Notes under the pieces: model-generated
Seen by the model: only the letters and a program-made list of their open reading frames with translations
Database searches by the model: none
Told to the model about the DNA's origin: nothing
Translations under genes and position numbers: made by a program
Shown: positions 48,484-57,982 of the stretch, piece by piece
Layout: each line of letters starts with the position of its first letter
Position numbering within the stretch: the stretch's first letter is position 1
Source: Dyella monticola
Lineage (GTDB): Bacteria; Pseudomonadota; Gammaproteobacteria; Xanthomonadales; Rhodanobacteraceae
DNA: 64,000 bases
Assembly (NCBI RefSeq): GCF_003363155.1
Contig: NZ_QRBE01000001.1
Coordinates: 1 to 64,000, forward strand
Reading direction: 5' to 3'

Positions 48484-49506
48484 TCAGAACGTGCGCTGCA
48501 CGGAATAATCCGCCAGCGCCGCCAGTGCATCGCGATAAGGCGACGCCGGCAGCGATACCAGGGCTTCTCGGGCGGCGCGAGCATGCCTGAGTGCACATTC
48601 GCGCGTGCGCTCAAGTGCGCCCGATTCGCGAATGGCGTTGATGATGTGGTCGAGTGAACCCAGTCCGCCATGCTCGATGGCATGACGCATTTCGTTCGCT
48701 TGTTCGGCGCTTACGCGCTGCAACGCATAGATCAGCGGTAGCGTCGGCTTACCTTCGGCGAGGTCGTCGCCGATGTTTTTGCCCAGAGTGCGTGCATCGC
48801 TGATGTAGTCGAGCAGGTCATCGGCGATCTGGAAGGCGTAGCCCAGCTGCATGCCGTAGCGGCGCAGCGCGGCCACTTGGGCGTCCGGCAGGCCGCCAAG
48901 CAGTCCGCCGAGCTGGGTGGCGGCAGCGAACAGAACGGCGGTCTTGCGTTCGATGACGGCCAGATAGGCCGCCTCGTCCACATCGGCATTGCCGATGTTC
49001 AGCAGCTGCAGCACCTCGCCCTCGGCGATGGTGTTGGTGGTGTCGGCCAGGATGCGCATGATGCGCATGTCGTCCAGCTCTACCATCAACTGGAACGAGC
49101 GCGAATAGAGGAAATCGCCCACCAGCACGCTGGCCGCATTGCCCCACAGCGCGTTCGCGGTCTTGCGGCCGCGGCGCAGGTCCGACTCGTCCACCACGTC
49201 GTCATGCAGCAGCGTGGAGGTATGAATGAACTCGATCACCGCCGCCAGCTTGATGTGCTTGTCGCCCGCGTAGCCGGCCGTGCGTGCGGCGAGGGCGTGC
49301 AGCATCGGACGCAGGCGCTTGCCGCCCCCGGCGATGATGTGGTCGGCGATCTGGTTGATGAGCACCACGTCCGACGCCAGCCGCTGCCGGACCAGGGCGT
49401 CGATACGCTGCATGTCGCCTTCGGCGAGGGCACGTACCCCGGCGAAGTCGCGCGCGGGATCGACGGTCTGGAGGACGGAAGTGTTCATGCGGGTGGGGTT
49501 GGACAT
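48484..49506 (-). CDS. ispB: Octaprenyl diphosphate synthase IspB
   Basis: Trans-polyprenyl synthase that makes the side chain of ubiquinone. The 340-residue enzyme has GGGKRLRP (about 60-67), the first aspartate-rich motif DDVVDESD and the second DDLLDY, both complete. The residues before the first motif (HTSTLLHDD) are small, as expected for a long-chain product. Chain length (usually 8) is inferred from family. It converges on the RcnB-like gene and is divergent from ssb. Confidence 0.95.
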   Translation of the reverse strand: MSNPTRMNTSVLQTVDPARDFAGVRALAEGDMQRIDALVRQRLASDVVLINQIADHIIAGGGKRLRPMLHALAARTAGYAGDKHIKLAAVIEFIHTSTLLHDDVVDESDLRRGRKTANALWGNAASVLVGDFLYSRSFQLMVELDDMRIMRILADTTNTIAEGEVLQLLNIGNADVDEAAYLAVIERKTAVLFAAATQLGGLLGGLPDAQVAALRRYGMQLGYAFQIADDLLDYISDARTLGKNIGDDLAEGKPTLPLIYALQRVSAEQANEMRHAIEHGGLGSLDHIINAIRESGALERTRECALRHARAAREALVSLPASPYRDALAALADYSVQRTF

Positions 49507-49666
49507 AGAACCCCGATTATAGAGGTGATGCCTGCATTACGTGTGATCCGAGCGGATTTTCACCCCATGCCGACAGCCGCTCGGCGAAAAGCCCGCCAGA
49601 TGTACGTCCTGGCCCTGTGCTAGCATGCCCGACCAGCCCTGATTAAGGCATCGTTTCGAGGATCTC

Positions 49667-50170
49667 ATGGCCCGCGGCATCAATAAAGTCATCCTGGTCG
49701 GAAACCTTGGCGCGGATCCTGAAGTCCGCTACACCGCTGGCGGTACCGCGGTGGCAAGCCTCAGTGTGGCCACCTCCGAACAATGGACCGACAAGCAGAG
49801 CGGCCAGAAGCAGGAACGCACCGAGTGGCACCGCGTGAAACTGTTCGGCCGCCTGGCGGAGATCGCCGGCGAGTACCTCAAGAAAGGCCGCCAGGTGTAC
49901 GTCGAGGGTTCGTTGCGCACGGACAAATACACCGGTAAGGACGGTGTGGAGCGCTACTCCACCGACATCGTCGCCAGCGACCTGCAGATGCTCGGCGGCA
50001 TGGGTGGTGAAGGCGGTGGTGGTGGCGGTGGTGGCTACCGCGAGCGCCAGCAAGGTGGGGGCAACCCGCGCCAGCAAGGCGGCGGTGACTATGGCAATGC
50101 GCCGCAGCGCCAGTCCCCGCCACCCCCGGAAACGGGCAATCAGTTTGACGATGACGATATCCCGTTTTGA
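49667..50170 (+). CDS. ssb: Single-stranded DNA-binding protein
   Basis: Homotetrameric protein coating single-stranded DNA in replication and repair. The 167-residue product has an OB-fold (1-110: [18 protein letters not shown], then [20 protein letters not shown]), a Gly/Gln-rich linker (about 112-155) and the acidic partner-binding tip DDDDIPF. A strong terminator follows 36 bases after the stop. Confidence 0.97.
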   Translation: MARGINKVILVGNLGADPEVRYTAGGTAVASLSVATSEQWTDKQSGQKQERTEWHRVKLFGRLAEIAGEYLKKGRQVYVEGSLRTDKYTGKDGVERYSTDIVASDLQMLGGMGGEGGGGGGGGYRERQQGGGNPRQQGGGDYGNAPQRQSPPPPETGNQFDDDDIPF

Positions 50171-50206
50171 AGAACGGCTGCGATAGAACAATCGATTGCC
50201 AAGATA

Positions 50207-50234
50207 AAGCCCCTGACCGTTCAGGGGCTTTTTT
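50207..50234 (+). terminator. Rho-independent terminator of ssb
   Basis: AAGCCCCTGA pairs perfectly with TCAGGGGCTT around a CCGT loop and continues into TTTT. Confidence 0.9.
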
Positions 50235-50769
50235 GTATTTCAAAATGTCTGCCGTCGATAGCGAAGGATTCAATTGCCTCCGTGTTTAAGGCGGCAAGAT
50301 GACTTCCATCCGTATAGACGTCTATTTGTGATACACGCTTCGGTCAAGTCATCGGAGCATGACTGAGAAAAGCCCAATGGCGTTTTCCTCGTTTTCCACC
50401 TGCGTCCGGCGAAAGCGTTCCAATGCAACGGACGCATCTTCTCACCCAAGCTTCACGGACGCCGAAAGATCGCAATATCCTGCTGACTCCAGGCGCGCGC
50501 CTATCGCCCTGATTCCTGATTTAAATCGATACAAATTTGTCGTGTGACCTGAATTGCAAAGGGGCGGCCACTTATCGCATACCCTTGGCTTATCCACGTG
50601 TCACGCGCAGCGCCAAGTGAATATATATTGGGGGCTGGCTTTTGGTGGTAAGCGGTCGTGATGTTCTGACCAGGGGACTTGCGCGGGGATCGCTCTACCA
50701 TCATCGGAACGTCCTGCCAACCTGATCGGAATCCAGCCGCCGCTATCCCATTTCCTTAAAGGTCGTTGT
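50235..50769. other. Intergenic region upstream of the XylR-type regulator
   Basis: About 535 bases with no convincing gene. The AT-rich parts (around 50510-50545 and GAATATATATTG near 50620) may hold regulator promoters. A perfect 10-bp palindrome ACAAATTTGT lies at 50531-50540. This stretch separates housekeeping genes on the left from the carbohydrate locus on the right. Confidence 0.5.
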
Positions 50770-51993
50770 ATGTCGCCTCATCGCATCGCGTTGCTATTCA
50801 ATGCCAACAAGGTCTACGACCGGCAGGTCATCGCGGGTATCGGGCAATACGTCACGTCCACACGCGTGAAGTGGGATCTGTTTATGGAAGAGGACTTCCG
50901 CAGCCGTACGGCTGGCATTCGCCAATGGCGCGGTGACGGCATCATCGCTGACTTCGACGACCCGATGGTGGCCGAAGCGGTGTCGATGTTGTCCATGCCC
51001 GTCGTGGCGGTGGGCGGTTCGTATGCCGATGAGTCGCAGTATCCGCCTGGCATTCCTTATGTGGCGACCGATAACCGCAAGCTCGTGCAATTGGCTTATC
51101 AGCATCTGATCGAGCACGGTCTGCAACACTTCGCATTCTTCGGAAAGCCACCTGCACCCGGCAATCGCTGGGCGCATGAACGTGAAATGTGGTTCCTTAA
51201 TCTGACCGCCGAGGACGGACTGGAAGGCATCGTCTATCTCGGCTTAGAGACCAGTGCCGATAGCTGGGATCGAGCGCAGAACGAAGTGGTCGAATGGATA
51301 CGTTCGCTGCCCAAGCCGATCGGCATCATCGCTGCCACCGATGCGCGTGCGCGGCAGCTGTTGCAGGCATGCATCGTGGCCGATGTGCCGGTTCCCGAGC
51401 AGGTGGCCATTGTAGGTATCGATAACGATCCCATCGTGCAAACGCTCAGCTACATACGCCCGAGCTCCGTCATTCAAAGTGCAGAGGAAATGGGCCGCAC
51501 TGCCGCGCGGTTGTTGCATCAGATGTTGCATGGTGGCGATTACTCCGCCACCCGCATGCTCGTGGCGCCGGCGGGCATCAATGTGCAGGCGAGCAGTCGG
51601 CATCGCTGCATCAGCAGCCCCTATGTGATGCGCGCGCTTCATTACATTCGCCAGTACGCGTGCATGGGGATCAAGACCGAGCAGGTATCCAGCTACGTGG
51701 GTGTTTCACGTACGTTGCTGGGTGAGCACTTCAAGCGCGAGCTGAAAAAATCCGTGCACCAGGTGATCCTGGAGCATAAGTTGGAGACGGCGCGGCGAAT
51801 GTTGGCCGATCCGGAAATATCGCTCTCGGACGTCGCCGTGCGTAGCGGATTTATCTCGCTGCAATACATGTACGCGGTGTTTCGGCGCGAGTTCAACTGC
51901 ACGCCCAAGCAATATCTGGAACAACTGCGCTCCAGCGGGCGAACGCAGCCCGAGCAGCCACTGCCTGATCTCGGCGCCGCTTTCCAGGTTTGA
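50770..51993 (+). CDS. XylR-type regulator (LacI-like sensor domain plus AraC DNA-binding domain)
   Basis: A 407-residue transcription factor in which a periplasmic-binding-protein-like sugar sensor (about 1-280: RIALLFNANKVYDRQVI, then VAIVGIDNDPIVQTLSYI) is joined to a C-terminal AraC double helix-turn-helix (about 300-395: SSYVGVSRTLLGEHFKREL and SGFISLQYMYAVFRREF). This is the XylR architecture, which senses a free sugar. In xanthomonads such regulators often sit beside TonB receptors for plant carbohydrates. Here it converges on the TonB receptor gene. The sugar is unknown; mannose or an oligosaccharide is plausible from the neighbours. Confidence 0.88.
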   Translation: MSPHRIALLFNANKVYDRQVIAGIGQYVTSTRVKWDLFMEEDFRSRTAGIRQWRGDGIIADFDDPMVAEAVSMLSMPVVAVGGSYADESQYPPGIPYVATDNRKLVQLAYQHLIEHGLQHFAFFGKPPAPGNRWAHEREMWFLNLTAEDGLEGIVYLGLETSADSWDRAQNEVVEWIRSLPKPIGIIAATDARARQLLQACIVADVPVPEQVAIVGIDNDPIVQTLSYIRPSSVIQSAEEMGRTAARLLHQMLHGGDYSATRMLVAPAGINVQASSRHRCISSPYVMRALHYIRQYACMGIKTEQVSSYVGVSRTLLGEHFKRELKKSVHQVILEHKLETARRMLADPEISLSDVAVRSGFISLQYMYAVFRREFNCTPKQYLEQLRSSGRTQPEQPLPDLGAAFQV

Positions 51994-52123
51994 TGGCAAC
52001 AGTTAGATCGCAGTGTCGTACTGGAACGTTCGGTTCTCGACAGAACGTCTTTGACCGCCAATGGTCGCAAGCAGGTAGCGGTGCTGCCATTGGCACGCAC
52101 ATGTGCGCCAGCGAGCATCGATA

Positions 52124-52153
52124 GACAGGCAAGCATCCAGCGGCTTGCCTGTC
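52124..52153. terminator. Hairpin between convergent regulator and TonB receptor genes
   Basis: Perfect 11-bp inverted repeat GACAGGCAAGC / GCTTGCCTGTC with an 8-base loop, 11 bases from the receptor stop and 130 from the regulator stop. Probably a bidirectional terminator; no strong T-run on either side. Confidence 0.6.
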
Positions 52154-52163
52154 CGGGTCTTGA

Positions 52164-55100
52164 TTAGAAGCTCGCGCGGAACACGAGTTCGTAACGGCGG
52201 TCGGTCATGAACAGTGCGCGGGTGTACAGGTTCCAGTCTACATAGCCGTTGATGTAGGTGGTCGGTCCCATCAGCACCTTCTGCACGGTGTTGGTGAGGT
52301 TGTTCATCTGCAGACCCACCTGCATGCTCTTGTTGATGTGATAGAAGATCGACGCGTCGAGCTGGCCCGAAGCGGCGTTCCACATTGGCAGGTAGGTGTC
52401 GCCTGAGTCGACCGGCGTGATCAGATAGCGACTGCGCCACGACCACGCCAGGCGCGCCGACCAGTCACCGTATTCATACATGCCGGTGATGTTGTAGTTG
52501 TGCGGCGACAAGCCCTGCATCGGCAGGCCCGGGTTGGTGACGATGTCGCCGGTCGAGCACGAGCCGTTGCCGTGGTTCGGGTCGCATGAGTTGGTGCCGT
52601 AGATCTTGCTGCTCTCAAGGAAGGTGTAGTTGGCTTGCACGCCCAGACCCTTCAAGGGGCCCGGCAGGAAGTCAAAGAACTGCGAATAGCCCGCTTCGGC
52701 ACCCTTGACGGTGCCGGTGCCTGCGTTGGTGGGGCCGCTCACGGCGACCGGCACACCGTCGATGGTCTGGGTATGGACCTCGGTGGTGGTGTAGTTGGAG
52801 ATGTTCTTCTTGAACAGCGTGGTGTACAGCTCGCTGGTGGGAGCGAAGTACCACTCCAGCGCAGCGTCGAACTGGTTGGCTTCCATCGGTTTCAAGTCCG
52901 GATTGCCGCCGGTGGTGGCGGTGAAGCCGGCAAGCTGTGCTTGTTGCCCCGGTCCGGGCGAACTCCACGATGTGCCGATGACCATGTACGAGTTGAGCTG
53001 GCTGATGGTCGGGCGGGTTATCGCCTTGGACGCGGCCAAACGCAGCTGCAGGTCGTCAGTCAGCTTGAAGCGCAGGTTAAGGCTGGGCAGCACGTTGTGG
53101 TAGTCATACGCGCCGTTGATCGGTGTCGTGGCGCCGTTGAACAGAGCCCGCTCGCTGGGCGTGATACCCGCGGAATTCTGGATGGCGTCCGACGAGGGGT
53201 AGGTGACGGAGCCGTTCGCGTTCACGCTGGTATGGACGAAGCGCACGCCGATGTTGCCATCGAAGGGAATGCCCAGCGCCGTGTCGTTGCCGAAGTACAG
53301 CGAGGCGTAGGCGGCCTGGGTCGCTTCGTGCATATAGTCGGCGCTCATGCCTGAGGCCGGGTTACATGCATCGCCTGCGCTCTCACTGAAAATCTGCGGA
53401 CACCATCCGCCCGCCCCGCCGGACATCTCAAGCGCACGCAACGCAGAAATCGCGCCATAGTAATTGCCCACCAGCGCCATGCTGGGGAACACCAGCGTGC
53501 TGGGCAGCTTGGTCTGGCCACGGAAGAAATCGCTGAAGGAGAACTGCTGATTCATCCACGCCGGAACGTTGTTGGTCCAGTCCAGTGAGGAGGGACCGGT
53601 GTAGCCGCTTTCCCAGTCCTGGCTGATGGGGCCCCAGTTGTAGCTGCTGCTGTTGTTGTTGCTGTACGTGTCGTGGTTGGTGAAACGGACGCCCACACGG
53701 AAGTACTGCAGCCAGTTGCTGTTATCGAAGTTGTATTCAAGATCGGTGCGCACGGTGCGCATCATGGCGTAGTCGTACTCGAGGTGGTCCAGCGCCGCGC
53801 CCAGGTAGTAATTGGCGTAGTTGGTCAGGCTGTTGGGGTTGCTGGTGTTCGAGGGGGTGTAGGCGTATTTCGTATTGTTCAGCAGCGTGAGGCTGGGGAT
53901 GCCGCTGTTCATGTTTACATCGGCAGGCGGCATGAAGAACTGGTCGTACACCGTGAAGTCGACTTCATTGGCGGTGGATTTGACGAGTTGTACTTCGCCC
54001 GACCAGATCATGTTGTCGGTGAGGTTGTATTTGAACGTGTTGGACCAGTCGGTGGTGCGGACGAACTGCGTTTGCTCGCGCGTGAGGGCGTAGTAATTCG
54101 GACCGCCGATCGGCGGGTAGCCCGTGTTCAGCGTTGCCTTGGCAGGCCCCGTGCCGCCTCCTTGCCACGAACCGGACACCATGTCGCCGTTCTCGTAGAC
54201 GCCGTTGTCGTAGTCGAACGACGTACCCGGCACCGGGATCATGTTGTAGTAATTGCCCTCGTTGGTCTGGACTTCATGCTCCTGCCACTGAAGGTTGTAG
54301 GTGGAACGGAAGAAGCGCGAGTCGAATTCCAGATTATTGGTCGGGCGCCACTGGAAGGCAGCGTAAATACCGGTGCGCCTGCGTTGCATGTCCATTTCGT
54401 AGTAATTGATATCGCCCGGAATGGCCACGTTGCCGGTGGACGAGGTGGGCTCACACGGACAGTTGCCAAGATTGTTTTGCGGTTCAAGCACGTAAGGGTT
54501 GACCTGGATGCCGTCGGTGCGCGAGGCCAGTTCGGAGTAGGACACATCGAACAACGCGCCGAATTCCCCGAGGTTTTCGGTCTTCCAGCGATTGCTGTAC
54601 AGGAACGATGCGGATGGCTTGCTCTTCTTGGACGTGTCGCCTTCATTGACGCCTGTCGAGAAAGCGGCCACCTGGCCGGGCGCGTCGAAGGGCATGCGCG
54701 TACGCAGATCCACCGTGCCGCCGATGCCGCCTTCGATGAGTTCCGCCGACGGATTTTTGTAGACGTCCACGCCTTGCATCAGCTCGGCAGGTACGTCCTC
54801 GAAGCTCAGCGCGCGACCATTGTTGGCCGAGAAGCTTTCGGCGCCGTTGAGCAGGCTGGCCACGTAGGGAAGGCCACGGATCAGTACGCCGCTACCTTCG
54901 GCGGACGGATGATCCGGGTCGTCATCGGCCAGGTAGTGATCGACCGTGACACCGCTGATGCGCTGCAGCGTTTCGGTCACGCTGCGGTCGGGCATGGCGG
55001 TGATGTCGGTGGCGGTGACCGAATCGACGATCTGGCTGGCGTTCTGCTTGAGCGACTGCGACGATTCAAGGCTGGCACGGATGCCGGTCACGGTAACGCC

Positions 55101-55355
55101 GGCCATATCCTGAATCTGTTTCTGCTCGTCGGCTTTTTTCTTCTTGCCGGCATCGGTGGCTGCACTGGCCGACGCTGGCGCGGTTGCCGCGGTGCTGGGT
55201 CCCTGATTGGCGCTCTGGGCCAGCGTCATGGTTGGCGTATACATCAGCGCCAGGCCCAAGGCGACGGCGGCTGGCAGTCGACGGCTGTAAAGCCCCATGC
55301 CGGAAGGCGGATACACCCCCTCCTGCAAACGCGAAATTTGCATCCTACCCTTCAT
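52164..55355 (-). CDS. TonB-dependent receptor (Xanthomonas/Caulobacter class)
   Basis: A 1063-residue outer-membrane receptor probably importing oligosaccharides. The signal region ends near ALMYTPTMTLAQS. It is followed by an Ala/Lys-rich linker, then GVTVTGIRASLESSQSLKQN (TonB box region), the plug domain (about 95-230: MPDRSVTETLQRISGV, GVLIRGLP, GGIGGTVDLRTR) and a large barrel ending in Phe (RYELVFRASF). The IVDSVTATDI segment and overall length fit the TonB_Xanth_Caul group, common in carbohydrate loci. Start ATG 55355 has GGGGAG nine bases upstream. No SusD-like partner is adjacent, as expected outside Bacteroidetes. Confidence 0.92.
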   Translation of the reverse strand: MKGRMQISRLQEGVYPPSGMGLYSRRLPAAVALGLALMYTPTMTLAQSANQGPSTAATAPASASAATDAGKKKKADEQKQIQDMAGVTVTGIRASLESSQSLKQNASQIVDSVTATDITAMPDRSVTETLQRISGVTVDHYLADDDPDHPSAEGSGVLIRGLPYVASLLNGAESFSANNGRALSFEDVPAELMQGVDVYKNPSAELIEGGIGGTVDLRTRMPFDAPGQVAAFSTGVNEGDTSKKSKPSASFLYSNRWKTENLGEFGALFDVSYSELASRTDGIQVNPYVLEPQNNLGNCPCEPTSSTGNVAIPGDINYYEMDMQRRRTGIYAAFQWRPTNNLEFDSRFFRSTYNLQWQEHEVQTNEGNYYNMIPVPGTSFDYDNGVYENGDMVSGSWQGGGTGPAKATLNTGYPPIGGPNYYALTREQTQFVRTTDWSNTFKYNLTDNMIWSGEVQLVKSTANEVDFTVYDQFFMPPADVNMNSGIPSLTLLNNTKYAYTPSNTSNPNSLTNYANYYLGAALDHLEYDYAMMRTVRTDLEYNFDNSNWLQYFRVGVRFTNHDTYSNNNSSSYNWGPISQDWESGYTGPSSLDWTNNVPAWMNQQFSFSDFFRGQTKLPSTLVFPSMALVGNYYGAISALRALEMSGGAGGWCPQIFSESAGDACNPASGMSADYMHEATQAAYASLYFGNDTALGIPFDGNIGVRFVHTSVNANGSVTYPSSDAIQNSAGITPSERALFNGATTPINGAYDYHNVLPSLNLRFKLTDDLQLRLAASKAITRPTISQLNSYMVIGTSWSSPGPGQQAQLAGFTATTGGNPDLKPMEANQFDAALEWYFAPTSELYTTLFKKNISNYTTTEVHTQTIDGVPVAVSGPTNAGTGTVKGAEAGYSQFFDFLPGPLKGLGVQANYTFLESSKIYGTNSCDPNHGNGSCSTGDIVTNPGLPMQGLSPHNYNITGMYEYGDWSARLAWSWRSRYLITPVDSGDTYLPMWNAASGQLDASIFYHINKSMQVGLQMNNLTNTVQKVLMGPTTYINGYVDWNLYTRALFMTDRRYELVFRASF

Positions 55356-55728
55356 TATTTGTCACTCCCCATTGTGTGCGAGGCCACCGCTGGCGTGCGC
55401 CAGGGGGTACCTGTTTTTATTTCGCTTCAGAAGCCGGACCCCGCAAAAGCGTTAAGTAAAGCGGGCCCCGATATCCGGTCTTCGGTGCTTGCCTAGTGAA
55501 TAGGACAGAGTGCTGACAAACAATTACGAAACTGTCGACTGACTTTAATGATTTTTCATTTGCAGTCGCCGCAATCGATACAGCCCGGGGCGGACGTGAG
55601 CGGGCAGGGCTTTGGCGAAAAAAGAAGTTTGCTTACAGCGCGAGTCTTTCTATGGAGCAGGGTTTGTCGGCCGCAGGATGGGGGGTTCTTGCCGTTCTAT
55701 CATCCATGCGCCGGTGCGGGAGGTGACG
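55356..55728. other. Divergent promoter region, TonB receptor / DUF4105 gene
   Basis: 373 bases. It should hold the TonB receptor promoter (minus strand) and that of the DUF4105 gene. AATGA/TCATT (55547-55551 with 55556-55560) is a small inverted repeat in its AT-rich middle. The LacI-type operator found near 61470 does not occur here. Confidence 0.5.
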
Positions 55729-56718
55729 ATGTTGGTGCGATGGGCCCTATGGGTGCTGCTTATTATGGGCGTCTTGTTATCGGGTGGCTGGGCCACTCTG
55801 GCGTTGTGGTACCAGTTTCCCGGCCGGATTGTGGGGCGGTGCTTGTCGGCGCTGGCATGGGCGCTCTTCGTGTTTTCGCTGCTCATCATCGGAACGGTAC
55901 ACCGCAGCGGCGTGGCCTTTGGCGTGTATGCACTGGCTTTCATCGCGCTGTTGTCGTGGTGGCGCACGATCATGCCGTCAAATCATCGTGATTGGGCGGA
56001 TGACGTTGCGCGTTCGCTTGCCGGCGAAGTCGAAGGCAAGCTCGTCACGCTCTACAACGTGCGCAATTTCCGGTGGCGCTCCAAAGACGACTATGACATC
56101 CATTGGGAAACGCGTCGTTATGATCTCGCTCGCCTCATCAGCGCCGATCTGATTCTTTCCTCGTGGGGCATGCCGGGTATCGTGCATGCCTTGCTATCGT
56201 TCGGCTTCGACCATGGTTCTCATCTGGTGTTTTCGGTGGAAGTGCGCCGTCGGCGTAATCAGGCGTTTTCGTCCATCGGCGGCTTTTTCAAGCATTTCGA
56301 GCGCACGATCGTGGCCGCCGACGAGCGGGATCTGATTCGCGTCCGCACCAATGTGCGGATGGAAAACGATCACCTGTTTCGTTTGCGGATGAGTAAATCA
56401 GCCATGCGCGCGCTGCTTCTTGCCTACATGCATGAAGCCAACGAGCTGGCGGCAACGCCTGCGTACTACAACACTGTGACGTCCAACTGCGTGACCATCG
56501 TGTACGACATGGCCAAGGAAATCGATCCCGGATTGGCCTACGACTATCGATTGCTGCTTACGGCCTATCTGCCCAGTTACCTGTACGAAGTCGGTGCGCT
56601 GGACCGACGTTATCCGCTCAGTGAGCTGATTGCCCGGGGCGACATCACCGCGCGAGCGCGCGCCACCGGGCCGGATGATGATTTTTCGCGTGCGATACGT
56701 ACGCCGCTGGCACCATGA
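55729..56718 (+). CDS. DUF4105-family membrane protein
   Basis: A 329-residue protein with three N-terminal membrane segments (about 5-25, 34-55 and 58-75) and a C-terminal DUF4105 (PF13387) domain. Family hallmarks are NHRDWADDVARS, VTLYNVRNFRWRS, WETRRYDL, and SWGMPGIVHALLSFGF, followed by DHGSHLVFSVEVR and TVTSNCVTIVYDMA. The histidines before a lone cysteine resemble a circularly permuted papain-like active site (inference), so it may be a thiol amidase or acyltransferase facing the periplasm. ATG 55729 has GGAGG five bases upstream; earlier in-frame codons look random. It is a single + strand gene between two minus-strand carbohydrate units; no known link to sugar use. Confidence 0.78.
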   Translation: MLVRWALWVLLIMGVLLSGGWATLALWYQFPGRIVGRCLSALAWALFVFSLLIIGTVHRSGVAFGVYALAFIALLSWWRTIMPSNHRDWADDVARSLAGEVEGKLVTLYNVRNFRWRSKDDYDIHWETRRYDLARLISADLILSSWGMPGIVHALLSFGFDHGSHLVFSVEVRRRRNQAFSSIGGFFKHFERTIVAADERDLIRVRTNVRMENDHLFRLRMSKSAMRALLLAYMHEANELAATPAYYNTVTSNCVTIVYDMAKEIDPGLAYDYRLLLTAYLPSYLYEVGALDRRYPLSELIARGDITARARATGPDDDFSRAIRTPLAP

Positions 56719-56764
56719 CCACGAAGACCGTTGCAGCCTTGGTGGCCAGGTGCGTCACCAGGCG

Positions 56765-57982
56765 TCAGGGCTTGCCGCCACTGCGGATCAAGGCCAGGAC
56801 CTCGTAGCAGGCGCCCATGGTGTGATAGTCCACCTTGCCTGCGGGGCTCTTTTCATCGCTGTATTTGCGATTGTCCTGGGTGAGGATGCGATACCACGCG
56901 CCGTAGGTGTGGTCGATGAAATGCTCCCACGCGTAGGCCCACAATTTCTCGTACCACGCGTCGTAGCTTGCATGGCCGGTGTGTGCGTAAAGCAACGCCG
57001 CGGCGGCCAGCGATTCGGCCTGCACCCAGAAATATTTGTCGCCGTCGCAAATGCTACCGTCAGGCGCGAAGCCGTAGCACATGCCATCGTTGACGGTATC
57101 CCACGAACGGCTCAGTGCGGTATCGAACAGATGCTGTGCGGTAGGCAGAATCCATGCTTCCTCAAGACCGCGTTCGTGCAGCAGCGGTTCGAGGATCATC
57201 AGCAGCTTCGCCCATTCGGTCTGATGACCCGGCTGGAAGCCCCAGGGACGGAACAGGTGCTTGGGATCGTCGCGATGGTAATCCCAGTCGATGGTCCAGT
57301 CGGTATGGTAATGCTCCCAGACCAGCCCATCGGCAAGCTTCGCCTGGCGTTGTGTCATGGTGCGCGCGAGCGTCAATGCGCGATCGAGATAGCGCGGCTC
57401 GTCGCTGGCCTGGTACGCGGCGAGCATCGCCTCGCACATGTGCATATTGGCGTTTTGGCCACGGTAGGTGCTGAACTGCCAATGCTCATCGGCTTCGTCG
57501 CGATACAGGCTGGCCTGGGCATCCCAGAAATAACGCTCCAGCAATTGCCAGGTTTCATCCATCCACGCAGCGGCTTCCTTGATGCCTGCTTTCAACGCGG
57601 TGGAATAGGCGAGCAACACGAAGGCGAGACCGTAGCAATGATTGGTACGGTCTTCCGGTTTGCCGTCGCGGATCGTCCACGCATAACCGCCGGTAGCCGG
57701 GTTCCGATGCACCTCGCGCAGATAGCGCAGGCCGTGATGCACGGCATCGACGTATTCGGGCTTGCCGAATTCGATCGCCGCCATGGCGTAATTGAAGACG
57801 AAGCGCGTGCTGCTCACCAGGTGACGGTGGCTGGCGTCGTAGACGGTGCCGTCGTCGCGGAAGTAGTGGAAGAAGCCACCGGCAGGATCGATAGCGCGTG
57901 GATGGTAGAACGCCATCGTCTGCGCGATGTGTCCGCGCAAAAATGTTTCAGAACGGAAATCCGGTTGAGCCGGCGTGGTCAT
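56765..57982 (-). CDS. AGE-family sugar isomerase, probably D-mannose isomerase
   Basis: A 405-residue (alpha/alpha)6-barrel enzyme of the N-acylglucosamine 2-epimerase family. It matches the YihS / mannose isomerase branch: Arg in the STR segment (60), RGQNANMHM (His181), WGFQPGHQTEW (His253) and DYHTMGACYE (His387) are the expected catalytic histidines. It would convert mannose to fructose. It overlaps the fructokinase gene by four bases, which supports the order mannose, fructose, fructose-6-phosphate. An epimerase acting on mannose/glucose, or on a disaccharide end, cannot be excluded. Confidence 0.82.
   Translation of the reverse strand: MTTPAQPDFRSETFLRGHIAQTMAFYHPRAIDPAGGFFHYFRDDGTVYDASHRHLVSSTRFVFNYAMAAIEFGKPEYVDAVHHGLRYLREVHRNPATGGYAWTIRDGKPEDRTNHCYGLAFVLLAYSTALKAGIKEAAAWMDETWQLLERYFWDAQASLYRDEADEHWQFSTYRGQNANMHMCEAMLAAYQASDEPRYLDRALTLARTMTQRQAKLADGLVWEHYHTDWTIDWDYHRDDPKHLFRPWGFQPGHQTEWAKLLMILEPLLHERGLEEAWILPTAQHLFDTALSRSWDTVNDGMCYGFAPDGSICDGDKYFWVQAESLAAAALLYAHTGHASYDAWYEKLWAYAWEHFIDHTYGAWYRILTQDNRKYSDEKSPAGKVDYHTMGACYEVLALIRSGGKP

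Noticed and set aside
50359-50547. 62-codon open frame between ssb and the XylR-type gene
   Set aside because: Random-looking composition and no good ribosome binding site.
53673-55496. 607-codon open frame antisense to the TonB receptor
   Set aside because: The sense frame encodes a complete, recognisable receptor; the antisense product is Val/Arg/His-rich filler typical of shadow frames.
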